NCBI RefSeq assembly: GCF_000319575.2
Contig: NC_021291.1
Span: 868,001-932,000, forward strand
Source of the DNA: Spiribacter salinus M19-40
GTDB taxonomy: Bacteria > Pseudomonadota > Gammaproteobacteria > Nitrococcales > Nitrococcaceae
DNA: 64,000 nt
Direction: 5' to 3'
Within the stretch, counting starts at the first letter, position 1; the number at the start of each line of letters is the position of its first letter. Below the pieces are notes generated by a model. The model did not search any database, was not told the origin of the DNA, and saw only the letters and a program-made list of their open reading frames with translations. Below, in pieces: positions 25,572 to 40,891 of this stretch. Made by a program: the position numbers and the translations under genes.

Positions 25572-26056
25572 GAGTCAGCGTTGGACTCGAGCATGACAGC
25601 GGCCATCGCCGCAATCCCCTCGCCCCGGCCCGTAAAGCCCATCCACTCCAGCGTTGTGGCCTTGAGATTGATGCGCCCCGGTGTCACACCAAGATCCTCG
25701 GCGAGATGGGCCTGCATGGCCGGGAGATATTCCATTAACTTGGGGCGCTGGGCGATGAGCGTTGCATCGATATTCACCACCGACCAGGTCGGGTCAAGCA
25801 CCTCCCGAACCACCTGACGCAACAGCCCACGGCTGTCCGCACCGGCATAGGTGGGATCCGTATCAGGGAAGTGCTGCCCAATATCCCCCGCACCAGCCGC
25901 ACCAAGCAGCGCATCGGTGATCGCATGCAGGAGCACATCACCATCGGAGTGTGCGGCAAGTCCGTAATCGAAAGGAATCGCTACCCCACCGAGGATCAGC
26001 GGCCGCCCAGCCACCAACTGATGGGCATCCACGCCCTGGCCGATGCGCAAATTCAC
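25568..26056 (-). CDS. ispF: 2-C-methyl-D-erythritol 2,4-cyclodiphosphate synthase
   Basis: A 162-residue enzyme of the non-mevalonate isoprenoid pathway. [12 protein letters not shown] with the zinc aspartate/histidine pair, [32 protein letters not shown] and a C-terminal [16 protein letters not shown] are diagnostic. It works as a trimer after IspD and IspE. The gene overlaps both ispD (four bases) and truD (four bases), the usual tight arrangement. Confidence 0.97.
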   Translation of the reverse strand: MNLRIGQGVDAHQLVAGRPLILGGVAIPFDYGLAAHSDGDVLLHAITDALLGAAGAGDIGQHFPDTDPTYAGADSRGLLRQVVREVLDPTWSVVNIDATLIAQRPKLMEYLPAMQAHLAEDLGVTPGRINLKATTLEWMGFTGRGEGIAAMAAVMLESNADS

Positions 26057-26757
26057 GCGCCCTCACCGCCCGTGCTAATCATCCATCGCGCCAACAATGG
26101 CGCATCTTCGGGATAGGTGTATTTGATGTTTGACAGGCTCGCGGCAACCAGGATGGGCCGCGCACCCATGCGCTCCATGGCACCGGCTTCATCGGTTACA
26201 CGGTCATCTGCGGCATCCAGGGCGTCGCGCAAGCGACCCAATGGAAAGAGTTGCGGCGTCATCGCTTGCCATAAGCCCTCGCGCGCAGCGGTCTCGGCGA
26301 CAGCCCCATTGGCATCAGCGCGTTTGAGCGTATCGCGCACAGGGCAGGCAAGCAGCCCGCCATCCGGCTCATCACCAACCGCGTCGACCAGACGCTCAAT
26401 GTCTGACACCGCCACTGCAGGCCGGGCCGCATCGTGGACCAGCACCCAGTCCTCATCGCCTGCCCCAATCGCTGCCAGGGCGCGCAGCGCGGAGCGCACA
26501 CTGGCCGCGCGCTCCGCCCCGCCAGAACAAAAATGCACGCGGCTGTCTTCCGCCGCGGGCAGCGTCGTTGCACGGGTATCTTCAGCGGCCACCGCCAGCA
26601 TCACACCACTCATCCCGGGAACGGCCAGTAAGGCATCCAGCGACCAGGCCAGAACCGAGCGCCCCGCGACCACATGATACTGCTTCGGGATTTCGTCACC
26701 GGCGCGCAGCCCTGCGCCCGCCGCCGCAATCACGCCCCACAGTGGACTAGCGCTCAT
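26053..26757 (-). CDS. ispD: 2-C-methyl-D-erythritol 4-phosphate cytidylyltransferase
   Basis: A 234-residue nucleotidyltransferase. The CTP-binding [20 protein letters not shown] contains the expected AAGxGxR and PKQY elements, with [11 protein letters not shown] and [11 protein letters not shown] further on. It produces CDP-methylerythritol from MEP. Its first codons overlap the end of ftsB by 11 bases and its end overlaps ispF by four. Confidence 0.96.
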   Translation of the reverse strand: MSASPLWGVIAAAGAGLRAGDEIPKQYHVVAGRSVLAWSLDALLAVPGMSGVMLAVAAEDTRATTLPAAEDSRVHFCSGGAERAASVRSALRALAAIGAGDEDWVLVHDAARPAVAVSDIERLVDAVGDEPDGGLLACPVRDTLKRADANGAVAETAAREGLWQAMTPQLFPLGRLRDALDAADDRVTDEAGAMERMGARPILVAASLSNIKYTYPEDAPLLARWMISTGGEGA

Positions 26758-27028
26758 CAGGCTCGATCACCAGGTAAAACTGCTCGTCAGCACCGACCAT
26801 GCCAAGCTCCCGACGGGCTCGCTCTTCGATGGCCTCCTGGCCCTGACGCAGATCGGCAACGTCAGCCGCCAATGCGCGATTGCGCTCGTCCAGGGCTTCG
26901 TTCTGCGACGCCTGCTCTTTAACGGCGTGCTGGAGTCGCCAAACCTCCGGAATCGAGCCATCCCCGAGCCACAGACGCGACTGCAACAGGAACAACACCA
27001 GGAGCAGAAGGGCTGCGACGATCCGCAT
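26747..27028 (-). CDS. ftsB: Cell division protein FtsB
   Basis: A 93-residue bitopic protein with one N-terminal membrane helix (RIVAALLLLVLFLLQSRLWL) and a periplasmic coiled coil (about 30-72) ending in ARRELGMVGADEQFYLVI. FtsB forms the FtsQ-FtsB-FtsL subcomplex that licenses septal peptidoglycan synthesis by FtsW and FtsI. The eno-ftsB-ispD order is the classical one. It starts nine bases after the eno stop. Confidence 0.94.
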   Translation of the reverse strand: MRIVAALLLLVLFLLQSRLWLGDGSIPEVWRLQHAVKEQASQNEALDERNRALAADVADLRQGQEAIEERARRELGMVGADEQFYLVIEPDER

Positions 27029-27037
27029 GCCGCGTTC

Positions 27038-32285
<5,248 letters not shown>

Positions 32286-32297
32286 GGCGACAACCGC

Positions 32298-33254
32298 TTA
32301 CTCGCGGAAGTGTCCGAGGTTCATCAGCCGCTGATAGCGCTGCTCGAGGCGGGCTTCTGTCTCAAGGTCAATCACCTCCGCCAGCTGCCGGCGCAGGGCA
32401 TCAGCAACCCGGCTGCTGGCTAGCGCCCAGTCGCGATGCGCACCACCGAGAGGCTCTTCAATCACCTCATCCACCAGCTCAAGTTCATTCAGGCGCGTGG
32501 CGGTAATCCCCATTGCCTCAGCGGCATCGGCTGCCTTGTCGGCACTCTTCCAGAGAATTGACGCGCAGCCCTCCGGGGAAATGACGGAGTAGGTACTGTA
32601 TTCGAGCATCAAAAGTCGGTCACCCACGCCAATCGCGAGTGCGCCCCCGGAGCCGCCCTCACCCGTGACCGTGCAGATCACCGGGACCCGCAGACGCGAC
32701 ATCACGGCGAGATTACGGGCGATGGCCTCACTCTGACCGCGCTCCTCAGCGCCAACACCCGGATAAGCGCCGGGTGTGTCGATGAAGGTAAAAATCGGCA
32801 GCCCAAAGCGCTCGGCCATCTCCATCAGCCGCTTGGCCTTGCGATAGCCCTCCGGCCGGGGCATCCCGAAATTGCGCTGGATCTTCTCGCGGGTATCGCG
32901 GCCCTTCTGCTCACCAATCACCATGACCGGGCGCCCGTCCAGTCGAGCAACGCCGCCAATAACAGCAGCATCGTCCGCGTAGGCGCGATCGCCATGAAGC
33001 TCTTCAAATTCGGTAAAGATTGCCGCGATGTAATCCCGGGCATAGGGCCGTTGGGGATGCCGCGCAAGCTGAGAGACCTGCCACGGGGTCAGGTTGCGAA
33101 AAATCTGCTCGGTCAGCTGACGGCTTTTCGCCTGCAGCCGCACCAGCTCGTCGCTGATGCTGACTTCCGCGTCATCGCTGACGTGCCGCAATTCGTCGAT
33201 CTTCGCCTCGAGCTCGGCAATGGGTCGCTCGAATTCAAGGAAGTTCAGATCCAT
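32298..33254 (-). CDS. accA: Acetyl-CoA carboxylase carboxyltransferase subunit alpha
   Basis: A 318-residue subunit that with AccD transfers the carboxyl group from biotin to acetyl-CoA, the first step of fatty-acid synthesis. [70 protein letters not shown] and [15 protein letters not shown] are characteristic. The ATG at 33254 yields the usual MDLNFLEFE start, 11 codons inside the open frame. The dnaE-accA-tilS order is conserved. Confidence 0.97.
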   Translation of the reverse strand: MDLNFLEFERPIAELEAKIDELRHVSDDAEVSISDELVRLQAKSRQLTEQIFRNLTPWQVSQLARHPQRPYARDYIAAIFTEFEELHGDRAYADDAAVIGGVARLDGRPVMVIGEQKGRDTREKIQRNFGMPRPEGYRKAKRLMEMAERFGLPIFTFIDTPGAYPGVGAEERGQSEAIARNLAVMSRLRVPVICTVTGEGGSGGALAIGVGDRLLMLEYSTYSVISPEGCASILWKSADKAADAAEAMGITATRLNELELVDEVIEEPLGGAHRDWALASSRVADALRRQLAEVIDLETEARLEQRYQRLMNLGHFRE

Positions 33255-33326
33255 GGACGCCAAGACAGATGCTCCCTGACCACACAACGTTTTATCGTAT
33301 CACGCTGGCCGGCCCCGGCCATCGCC

Positions 33327-36300
33327 CTATCGACGGTAGTCGACCGCCACCCGGTCGGGGGGAAGGAGTTGGCCCAGGCGCTCAAGCAAGTCCGGATCCG
33401 GCCTCACCCGCCAGGCCTCGCCCAGGCGCAGCCGCGCTGTGGCCCCACGCCCCTCATAGTCGATACACACCGTGCACTCACCGCTTTGATACGGCGCCAG
33501 TGTCTCCTGGAGCCGGGGGACGAACCCGTTGCCCGCCTGACCCGCATCCACACGCAGGACGAGCCGCCGAGCGAAAGCCATGCGTGCGCCGGCGAGGTCA
33601 AAAACCCGCTCACCTGACACGCGGTAGCCATCACTGAACTCGTCATAGCCAAGATCCCCCTCGACAACGACCAACGCATCCTTTTCAAGAAGATGACGAT
33701 GGCGCTGGTAGGCATCACCAAACAGGATCACCTCCAGTCGAGCGGTGCGGTCATCGAGCGTCAAAAACCCCAGACGCCGCCCTGATTGGGTAATGCGCGT
33801 GCGCACGGCCACGACCAGCCCGGCCACGATGACTCGGCGTTCCTTGTCACGACCGCCGGTCGCCTCATTCAGGCGGCAGCTGATAAACCCGGACAGCTCT
33901 GCCTCATGCTCGCTAATCGGGTGGCCGGTAAGATAAAGCCCCAGGGTCTCCTTCTCTGCCGTCAGCCGCTCACGCTCATCCCACTCCGCAACCGGTTCGA
34001 CCTCGTGGTCCGGCGCGCTGGATGCAGCGCCATCACCCAGGCCAAACAAATCATCCTGACCCAACTCGGTGTTGCGGCTCTGCTGCTCGGCCGCCTGCAA
34101 TGCCGAGGCGAGCATGGCCATCGCGCTGGCCCGGTTGGGTGTCACGGTATCCAGGCTGCCCGAGCGAATCAGCGCCTCCAGCACTCGTCGATTCACCCGG
34201 CGTAAGTCCACGCGTCGGCATAAATCGTAGAGATCCGTGTACTCACCGTTGCTTTGGCGGGCCTCGACAATGGCCTCCACGGCAGAATAGCCGACTCCCT
34301 TGACCGCCCCCAGACCGTAGATGGCCCGCTCATCCCCGGCCGCCTGGAACATCCAGTCCGAGCGATTGATATCCGGCGGATCCACAGCGAGACGCATCGC
34401 TCGACATTCATCGATCAGGGTCACGACCTTGTCGGTGTTATCCATATCCGAGGACAACACCGCCGCCATGAACGCAGCTGGGTAATGCGCCTTCAGCCAA
34501 GCCGTTTGATAGGACAAAAGGGCATAGGCCGCGGAGTGGGATTTGTTGAATCCGTACCCCGCGAACTTCTCCATCAGATCGAACAGGCCTTCGGCGTGCT
34601 CGCGCCGCAGCCCCTGATTCATGGCGCCTTCCAGGAAGATACTGCGCTGCTTGGCCATCTCTTCGGGCTTTTTCTTGCCCATGGCCCGGCGCAGCAAATC
34701 GGCCTCGCCGAGACTGTAGCCGCCCACCGCCTGCGCAATCTGCATCACCTGCTCCTGATAGAGGATGACGCCGTACGTGGGCTTGAGAATCGGCTTTAAC
34801 GCATCGTGATGGAGCTCCGGTGTGGGATAGGCCACCGGCTTGCGGCCATGCTTGCGGTCAATGAAGTCCTCCACCATGCCCGACTGCAGCGGGCCGGGCC
34901 GGAACAACGCCACCAGTGCGATAATGTCCTCGAACGAATCCGGTTGCAGGCGCCGGATGAGATCCTTCATGCCACGAGATTCCAGCTGAAAGACCGCCGT
35001 GGTATGGCAGGCCTGCAACTGCGCGAAGGTCTTCGTGTCATTCAGCGGGATCTTGTCAATTTCAAGCGCCGGCTCACCGCGTTCAGCGCGTATGGCGGCA
35101 ACGGCCTTGACCGTCCAGTCGATGATGGTGAGCGTCCGTAGGCCAAGGAAGTCGAACTTGACCAGACCAATCGCCTCGACATCGTCCTTGTCGAACTGTG
35201 TGGCCAGCCCAGCACCGCCAGGCTCACAAAACAGCGGCGCAAAATCGGTTAAATCCGAGGGTGCGATCACGACCCCGCCGGCGTGCTTGCCCACGTTGCG
35301 CGACAACCCCTCCAGACGTCCGGCCAAATCCAGCAGGAACGCAACATCCTCGTCTGATTCGCGCAGCTCACGCAGATCAGCCTCCTGCGCAAGGGCCTTA
35401 TCGAGCGTCATCCCCAGCTCGAAGGGAATCATCTTTGCGATCCGGTCGACATAGCCATAACCATGGCCGAGCACACGGCCCACGTCGCGCACGACGGCTC
35501 GGGCCGCCATCGTCCCGTGCGTCGCGATCTGGGAGACCTTCTCCCGGCCGTAGCGCTCCGCCACGTAATCGATGACCTGGTCGCGTTTTTCCATGCAGAA
35601 GTCGACATCAAAGTCGGGCATGGAGACACGCTCAGGGTTTAGAAAGCGCTCGAAGAGAAGATCGTAACGCAATGGATCCAAGTCAGTTATTGACAGCGCA
35701 TAAGCGACGAGTGAGCCGGCACCAGAGCCACGCCCCGGTCCAACGGGGATGTCCCGTGATTTCGCCCAGCGAATAAAGTCGGCCACGATGAGGAAGTAGC
35801 CTGGAAAACCCATCTGCTCGATCACGGCCAGCTCGTAATCGAGCCGTTCCTGATACGCCTCGGGCGTGCCGCCGGGGGTACCCAAGGCCTCGATCCGTTC
35901 CGCAAGACCCGCTTCCGACTCCGCCCTCAGGTGCGCCTCGATCGAGCGCCCCGCTGGCACCGGGAAATCCGGCGGCGCGTTCTGATCCAGCGTCAAAGAG
36001 AGATTACAGCGCCGAGCGATCGCCACCGTGTTTTCAATGGCCTCGGGCAAGTCGGCGAACAGCTCCATCATCTCAGCGGGACTGCGCAGGTGCTGCGCCT
36101 GGGCGTAGTCACGCGGGCGCTGCTCGTCATGCAGAATCCGACCCTGATGAATGCAAACGCGCGCCTCGTGCGCCTCGAAGTCATCCGGTTCAAGAAAGCG
36201 AACGGCATTGGTGGCCACGACGGGACAGGACGCTTCGCCCGCCAGTGCAACAGCGGCATGCACATGCGACTCGTCACCGGGCCGTCCCGTCCGCTGGAGT

Positions 36301-36800
36301 TCAAGATAGTAACGATCACCCAGACAGCCCTGCCAGAAGGCCAGGCGGTCGCGAGCGAGCGCCTCATCACCGGCGAGCAGCGCCTCGCCGACATCGCCAC
36401 GGGCGCCGCCGGACAGGACGATTAAGCCGTCCGTACCCTCAGTGAGCCAGGCCCGCTCCACCACCGGCACGCCCTGGGCCTGGCCGTCGAGATAACTGGC
36501 GGTAATCAGCCGGGTCAGCGCGCCATAGCCCGCATCATTCATGCACAGGAAACTGAGGATGTGGTGGCGGCTGCCGTCTTCACTGGCAATCCGCAGATCC
36601 GCCCCGATCAGCGGCTTGATCCCGGCCTTTAGCGCCGCCTCGTAGAACTTCACCATCCCGAACAGGTTGCCCTGATCCGTCACGGCCACCGCCGGCATCC
36701 CCTGCGCGACCGCCGCCTGGATCAGGGGCTTGACCCGCACCGTGCCGTCAATCAGCGAGAATTCGGTATGGACGTTGAGATGGATGAAGCCGGATGCCAT
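33327..36800 (-). CDS. dnaE: DNA polymerase III alpha subunit
   Basis: A 1157-residue replicative polymerase (E. coli 1160). The PHP domain starts FIHLNVHTEFSLIDGTVRV. The catalytic palm has GPGRGSGAGSLVAY and the aspartate pair PDFDVDFCMEKR (about residues 399-410). The tandem helix-hairpin-helix, an OB fold (about 990-1070; VIVAGLVVAVRTRITQSGRR) and a C-terminal tau-binding region follow. The first PHP histidine pair seen in proofreading-competent enzymes reads HLNVHTE, as in E. coli. It starts 78 bases after the rnhB stop, with AAGGCGA as ribosome site. Confidence 0.98.
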   Translation of the reverse strand: MASGFIHLNVHTEFSLIDGTVRVKPLIQAAVAQGMPAVAVTDQGNLFGMVKFYEAALKAGIKPLIGADLRIASEDGSRHHILSFLCMNDAGYGALTRLITASYLDGQAQGVPVVERAWLTEGTDGLIVLSGGARGDVGEALLAGDEALARDRLAFWQGCLGDRYYLELQRTGRPGDESHVHAAVALAGEASCPVVATNAVRFLEPDDFEAHEARVCIHQGRILHDEQRPRDYAQAQHLRSPAEMMELFADLPEAIENTVAIARRCNLSLTLDQNAPPDFPVPAGRSIEAHLRAESEAGLAERIEALGTPGGTPEAYQERLDYELAVIEQMGFPGYFLIVADFIRWAKSRDIPVGPGRGSGAGSLVAYALSITDLDPLRYDLLFERFLNPERVSMPDFDVDFCMEKRDQVIDYVAERYGREKVSQIATHGTMAARAVVRDVGRVLGHGYGYVDRIAKMIPFELGMTLDKALAQEADLRELRESDEDVAFLLDLAGRLEGLSRNVGKHAGGVVIAPSDLTDFAPLFCEPGGAGLATQFDKDDVEAIGLVKFDFLGLRTLTIIDWTVKAVAAIRAERGEPALEIDKIPLNDTKTFAQLQACHTTAVFQLESRGMKDLIRRLQPDSFEDIIALVALFRPGPLQSGMVEDFIDRKHGRKPVAYPTPELHHDALKPILKPTYGVILYQEQVMQIAQAVGGYSLGEADLLRRAMGKKKPEEMAKQRSIFLEGAMNQGLRREHAEGLFDLMEKFAGYGFNKSHSAAYALLSYQTAWLKAHYPAAFMAAVLSSDMDNTDKVVTLIDECRAMRLAVDPPDINRSDWMFQAAGDERAIYGLGAVKGVGYSAVEAIVEARQSNGEYTDLYDLCRRVDLRRVNRRVLEALIRSGSLDTVTPNRASAMAMLASALQAAEQQSRNTELGQDDLFGLGDGAASSAPDHEVEPVAEWDERERLTAEKETLGLYLTGHPISEHEAELSGFISCRLNEATGGRDKERRVIVAGLVVAVRTRITQSGRRLGFLTLDDRTARLEVILFGDAYQRHRHLLEKDALVVVEGDLGYDEFSDGYRVSGERVFDLAGARMAFARRLVLRVDAGQAGNGFVPRLQETLAPYQSGECTVCIDYEGRGATARLRLGEAWRVRPDPDLLERLGQLLPPDRVAVDYRR

Positions 36801-36878
36801 GAAATCGCCTTGCCTGACCTGCCCGCTGAGGATACTGCGGAACCGGTCATGGATGATAGGCGCCCAAGGGCCCCTGCA

Positions 36879-37454
36879 CTAGAGATCGCGAACGGGTTTG
36901 AACGAGCGGCGATGAGCATCCGACGGGCCATGCAGGCGCAGCTGTTCACGATGCATCGCCGTGGGATACCCCATGTGCTGATCAAAACCATACACGGGAT
37001 AGGCTTTGTGCAGGCCCAGCATCGCCTCATCCCGGTGCACTTTCGCGATGATGGATGCCGCGGAAATACATAAAACCGTTGCATCCCCTCCGATGACTGC
37101 TTGCGCCGGACAGGCGAGGTCCGGCAGGTCCTGACCGTCAACCAGGGCCTCGTCTGCGCGGGGGTCGAGCCCTTCAAAGGCTCTTTTCATTGCCAGGAGC
37201 GAGGCCTGGCGGATATTCAGCTGGTCGATTTCCTCAACGCTCGCCTCACCGATCGCCCAGGCGCTCGCCTTTGCCTTGATTTCATCTGTCAACGCATGTC
37301 GGCGTTTAACCGACAGGCGTTTTGAATCCCGAAGATGAGACCAATCACTGTCAGACGAGAGCACGACCGCTGCCGCGATCACCGGCCCGGCAAGCGGCCC
37401 TCTGCCAACCTCGTCAATACCCGCGACGCGCTCGGCATGCCCAGGCGCTCTCAT
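36879..37454 (-). CDS. rnhB: Ribonuclease HII
   Basis: A 191-residue ribonuclease that removes single ribonucleotides and RNA from DNA hybrids. The DEDD site is visible: GIDEVGRGPLAGPV near the start, then DSKRLSVKRR, GGDATVLCISAASIIAKVHRD and a conserved HMGYPTAMH tail. It overlaps lpxB by four bases. The lpxB-rnhB-dnaE order is the standard one in the class. Confidence 0.96.
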   Translation of the reverse strand: MRAPGHAERVAGIDEVGRGPLAGPVIAAAVVLSSDSDWSHLRDSKRLSVKRRHALTDEIKAKASAWAIGEASVEEIDQLNIRQASLLAMKRAFEGLDPRADEALVDGQDLPDLACPAQAVIGGDATVLCISAASIIAKVHRDEAMLGLHKAYPVYGFDQHMGYPTAMHREQLRLHGPSDAHRRSFKPVRDL

Positions 37455-38590
37455 GCCGTGTCCTTGTCCAAAAGCTCGCTGACCACCTCGGCCGCTCGTT
37501 CTGCTGCATCACACTGGAGGCTGGCATGGAGACTCGCGAAGCGACGCTGAAGCGCCGCCCGCGTCTCGCCGTTCGCAAGCATCTCAATCAGCGCCGTCGC
37601 GATCGGCGCGGCGCGCGCCTCGCTTTGCACGAACTCCGGGATTAGCGCATGGCCCGCCAGAATATTGGGCAACGCGAAATAACGGGTTTTAAGACTTAAT
37701 CGGACCACCAGGGCCGTTAATGGATTCACTCGGTAGGCCATGACCATCGGTGCCCTCACCAGCATGGCCTCAAACGTTGCCGTGCCCGACGCCACCAGCG
37801 CGACGTCTGCGCCGGCCAGTACCTCGCGCGCCTGACCCGCAATCACTTGGATGGGCGGCGTTGTCGCCTGCTCTGTCATCTGTGTGATTGTGGCTTCAAG
37901 GCTGGGCGTAGCGGCTGGCAACACAAACCGACAGCCTGGGTTAAAACCTTGCAGACGTTTTGCCACATCCAGATACAGCGGCATCAGCCGCTTGATCTCG
38001 CTTGCTCGACTTCCCGGCAGCAACGCCACCATGGTCTGGGCGTCCGCTATCCCCAATCGCTCCCGGGCTGATGCACGATCTGGCTGCAACGGGATATCAT
38101 CGGCCAGCGGATGGCCAACAAACCGCCCATCAATGCCATGTTCAGCAAGGAATTGAGGTTCGAACGGCAAAATACACAGCACGCAGTCAACGGCCTTCCT
38201 CAAACCATTGACCCGACCCGATCGCCAGGCCCAAACGCTCGGGCTCACATACTGCACCGTGGTCACACCAGCGCGCTTCAATCTTTTAGCAAGCGGGAGA
38301 TTGAAATCGGGCGAATCGACACCGATGAATAGGTCCGGCGGATCATCAAGCCAGCGCTCGGCAAGCCCACGACGGATTCTTAAAAGCTGAGGAAGATGGG
38401 AGAGCACCTCGCCAATCCCCATGACCGATAACGCATCCATCGGGAACAACGAGGAGAGCCCGGCAGCCGTCATGCGCTGCCCGCCAATCCCCTCAAAGCA
38501 GGCACCGGGGTAGCGTTTGGATAACGACTGGATCAGCCCAGCGCCAAGATAATCTCCGGAAGGCTCGCCTGCCACGACCGCGATTTTCAC
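37451..38590 (-). CDS. lpxB: Lipid-A-disaccharide synthase, probable GTG start
   Basis: A 379-residue GT19 glycosyltransferase that joins lipid X and UDP-2,3-diacylglucosamine at the inner membrane. KIAVVAGEPSGDYLGAGLI opens the protein, followed by FIGVDSPDFNLPLAKRLK, YVSPSVWAWRSGR, FVGHPLAD and LLPGSRASEIKRLMPL. The GTG at 38590 immediately precedes the conserved KIAVVAGE and lies 13 bases past the lpxA stop. An ATG at 38614 would add eight residues and overlap lpxA by 11 bases, so the start is not fully settled. Confidence 0.94.
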   Translation of the reverse strand: MKIAVVAGEPSGDYLGAGLIQSLSKRYPGACFEGIGGQRMTAAGLSSLFPMDALSVMGIGEVLSHLPQLLRIRRGLAERWLDDPPDLFIGVDSPDFNLPLAKRLKRAGVTTVQYVSPSVWAWRSGRVNGLRKAVDCVLCILPFEPQFLAEHGIDGRFVGHPLADDIPLQPDRASARERLGIADAQTMVALLPGSRASEIKRLMPLYLDVAKRLQGFNPGCRFVLPAATPSLEATITQMTEQATTPPIQVIAGQAREVLAGADVALVASGTATFEAMLVRAPMVMAYRVNPLTALVVRLSLKTRYFALPNILAGHALIPEFVQSEARAAPIATALIEMLANGETRAALQRRFASLHASLQCDAAERAAEVVSELLDKDTA

Positions 38591-38603
38591 AGCCGCGCAC
38601 CGC

Positions 38604-39380
38604 TCAGCGCACAACGCCTCGGGACGAGGCTCGAAGGAAATGGGCCATTCCGTTCAGCACCGGATCATCGGGCGAGAGTGCCTCGATCGAGTCAATCGCA
38701 TCGTGAAACGCGCGTCCTTGCCGATAGAGCATTTTATAGGCAGTCCGCACGCGCTGACGGGCCTCACTGTCAAACCCGCGGCGCTTCAAACCCTCGTTAT
38801 TAATCCCGTGCGGTTGACCCGGGTCGCCAGACACCATCACCCAAGGCGGGACGTCACGGCGAATACAGCTGCCCATTGAGGTAAAACAACCCTCGCCGAG
38901 CTGGCAGAACTGATGGACCAGCGTGAAACCACCCAGAGTGACCGCGTCGCCAACGCAGACATGACCGGCGAGCGATGTACCGTTGGCAAAGACACCCTCA
39001 TTGCCGAGCAGGCAGTCGTGAGCGATATGCACATAGGCCATGATCCAATTGCGATCTCCGATCCGAGTGACCCCGCCCCCTTCGCCAGTCCCGCGATTAA
39101 TCGTCACGCCCTCGCGAATGGTGTTATCCGTGCCGATCTCCAGCCAGGTGTGCTCACCGTCGAACTTTTTATCCTGTGGCTCCTCACCAATCGACGAAAA
39201 CTGGAAAATGCGCGTACCCGAGCCAATCGACGCAGGCCCGCGAATAACGACGTGAGGGCCAACCCAGCAGCCGCCTTCAAGGGTTACCTCACCCTCAATC
39301 ACCGAGTACGGTCCCACCACGGTCCCTTCGCCGATCTTTGCCCGTGGGTCGACGATCGCTGTCGGATGAATCTCCATCAC
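38604..39380 (-). CDS. lpxA: UDP-N-acetylglucosamine acyltransferase LpxA
   Basis: A 258-residue left-handed beta-helix acyltransferase starting lipid A synthesis. It opens EIHPTAIVDPRAKIGEGTVVGPYSVIEG, has hexapeptide repeats to about residue 185 with the catalytic-histidine segment MAYVHIAHDC, and ends in a helical domain starting GINNEGLKRRGF. Two adjacent ATGs (39380 and 39377) overlap the fabZ stop. Length is typical (255-262). Confidence 0.97.
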   Translation of the reverse strand: MMEIHPTAIVDPRAKIGEGTVVGPYSVIEGEVTLEGGCWVGPHVVIRGPASIGSGTRIFQFSSIGEEPQDKKFDGEHTWLEIGTDNTIREGVTINRGTGEGGGVTRIGDRNWIMAYVHIAHDCLLGNEGVFANGTSLAGHVCVGDAVTLGGFTLVHQFCQLGEGCFTSMGSCIRRDVPPWVMVSGDPGQPHGINNEGLKRRGFDSEARQRVRTAYKMLYRQGRAFHDAIDSIEALSPDDPVLNGMAHFLRASSRGVVR

Positions 39381-39847
39381 ATTTCCTTCATCGTGCAGCG
39401 AATCCCCGCGCTAGCAGCGAGGTTGCCGTCGACCTCGGCACGCGCCTCAAAAAGCCAGATACCGCGGACGACACGGCCTAGACTAATCCGAAGATCCACC
39501 GTATCCCCCGGTTCAACCGGACGTTTGAACCGCGCGTTATCGACGCCCACCAGGAAAAATAACGGTGCCTCGGGTGGCAGCTCAGAGCCAGGCTCGGCTT
39601 CCCGCGTGACAAAAGCCATCAAACCGCACGCCTGCGCCATCGCTTCAGTCAGCAGCACACCCGGCATAATCGCCTGCCCCGGGAAGTGCCCCGTCACCCA
39701 GGGTTCATTCGCTGAGACCTGCTTGCGTGCGTGGAGCGATTCCCCCGGCACATAATCCACCACTCGATCGACCAGCAGAAACGGATAGCGGTGGGGTAAC
39801 CGGCGCTTGATGCCCTCAAGGTCCAGTGTGTTCGTTGTTGTCATCAT
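39377..39847 (-). CDS. fabZ: (3R)-hydroxyacyl-ACP dehydratase FabZ
   Basis: A 156-residue hotdog-fold dehydratase of fatty-acid elongation. RLPHRYPFLLVDRVVDYVPG and the catalytic GHFPGQAIMPGVLLTEAMAQ are complete. Two tandem ATGs (39847, 39844) lie inside the last codons of lpxD; an AAAGGA site six bases upstream supports this 29-32 base overlap. FabZ competes with LpxA for hydroxyacyl-ACP, so co-expression with the lpx genes may help balance the two pathways. Confidence 0.96.
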   Translation of the reverse strand: MMTTTNTLDLEGIKRRLPHRYPFLLVDRVVDYVPGESLHARKQVSANEPWVTGHFPGQAIMPGVLLTEAMAQACGLMAFVTREAEPGSELPPEAPLFFLVGVDNARFKRPVEPGDTVDLRISLGRVVRGIWLFEARAEVDGNLAASAGIRCTMKEM

Positions 39848-40877
39848 TCATCCTTTCAAGCGCCTTTTCGAGCGCATCAATCCGTCTCGCCATGGCATCA
39901 AGCTGGCGGAAGCGAACCGCGCTTCGCCGCCAATCCTGCGCGGGCATCGCCGGGATACCGGACGAATAAACCCCGGCTTCACGGACGTTGCCCGTCACCA
40001 TGGCCATGCCGGTGAAAGTGGTGCCATCGGCGATGTTCAAATGGCCGGCAATTCCGACCGAACCCGCGATAATACAGCACCGTCCAATCCGCGTACTTCC
40101 CGAAATACCGGTACACGCAGCAATCACCGTGTGCTCACCCACTTCCACGTTGTGGGCAATCTGAACCAGATTATCGATCTTGCAGCCCTGACGGATTCGC
40201 GTGTCTCCCTGGGAGCCGCGATCAACCGTGGTATTGGCGCCAATGCTGACGTCATCTTCTATTTGTACGGTACCCAGCTGTGGCACGGCCTCCCAGCGCT
40301 CACCATCCTGCGCGAAGCCAAAGCCATCAGCCCCAATCACCGCACCTGCACTGACCTGCACCCGGTCACCTAGTTGGCAGCCCTCCGCAATGGTCACGTT
40401 TGGACCGATCACACAGTCAGCGCCGAGAACTGCACCCACGCCGATAACCGCACCGGAGCAAACCACACTGCCAGCACCGATGCGGGACTCATTATGAACC
40501 ACAGCGTGTGGGGCGACTTCCGCTGCCGGGTCAACGTAAGCACCAGGAGCCACCCAGGCACTGGGGTCAACCCCAGGCTGTGCAGGACGCTGCGGGTTCA
40601 GCGCACGGGCCACCCGCGCGAAGGCAAGATACGGGTTGTTGGAGAAGACTGCCGGGACGGCCGGCGCCGAGGCGCGCATGTCCATCGGAAGGATGACGGC
40701 ACTGGCCCGGGTCGTCGCAACGGCACGGCGATAGCGTGGATTGGCAAGAAAACTGATCGAACCACTTTCCGCCGTCTCGAGTGGTGCTACCGAATCGATT
40801 ACAAGATTGCCATCACCGGAGAGCTCGCTGCCCGTGAGCTCGGCTAACTCTGCCAGCGTGAATGACTGTCCTTGCAA
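39816..40877 (-). CDS. lpxD: UDP-3-O-(3-hydroxyacyl)glucosamine N-acyltransferase LpxD
   Basis: A 353-residue acyltransferase adding the second hydroxyacyl chain in lipid A synthesis. It has an N-terminal uridine-binding domain (SFTLAELAELTGSELSGDG), hexapeptide repeats (about 105-290) with the catalytic histidine in LVQIAHNVEVGEHTVIAA, and a C-terminal helix (about 320-345) that holds the extended fabZ overlap. Length is slightly above E. coli (341). It begins 14 bases after the skp stop. Confidence 0.96.
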   Translation of the reverse strand: MQGQSFTLAELAELTGSELSGDGNLVIDSVAPLETAESGSISFLANPRYRRAVATTRASAVILPMDMRASAPAVPAVFSNNPYLAFARVARALNPQRPAQPGVDPSAWVAPGAYVDPAAEVAPHAVVHNESRIGAGSVVCSGAVIGVGAVLGADCVIGPNVTIAEGCQLGDRVQVSAGAVIGADGFGFAQDGERWEAVPQLGTVQIEDDVSIGANTTVDRGSQGDTRIRQGCKIDNLVQIAHNVEVGEHTVIAACTGISGSTRIGRCCIIAGSVGIAGHLNIADGTTFTGMAMVTGNVREAGVYSSGIPAMPAQDWRRSAVRFRQLDAMARRIDALEKALERMNDDNNEHTGP

Positions 40878-40891
40878 GCCGATGCCCCCTG

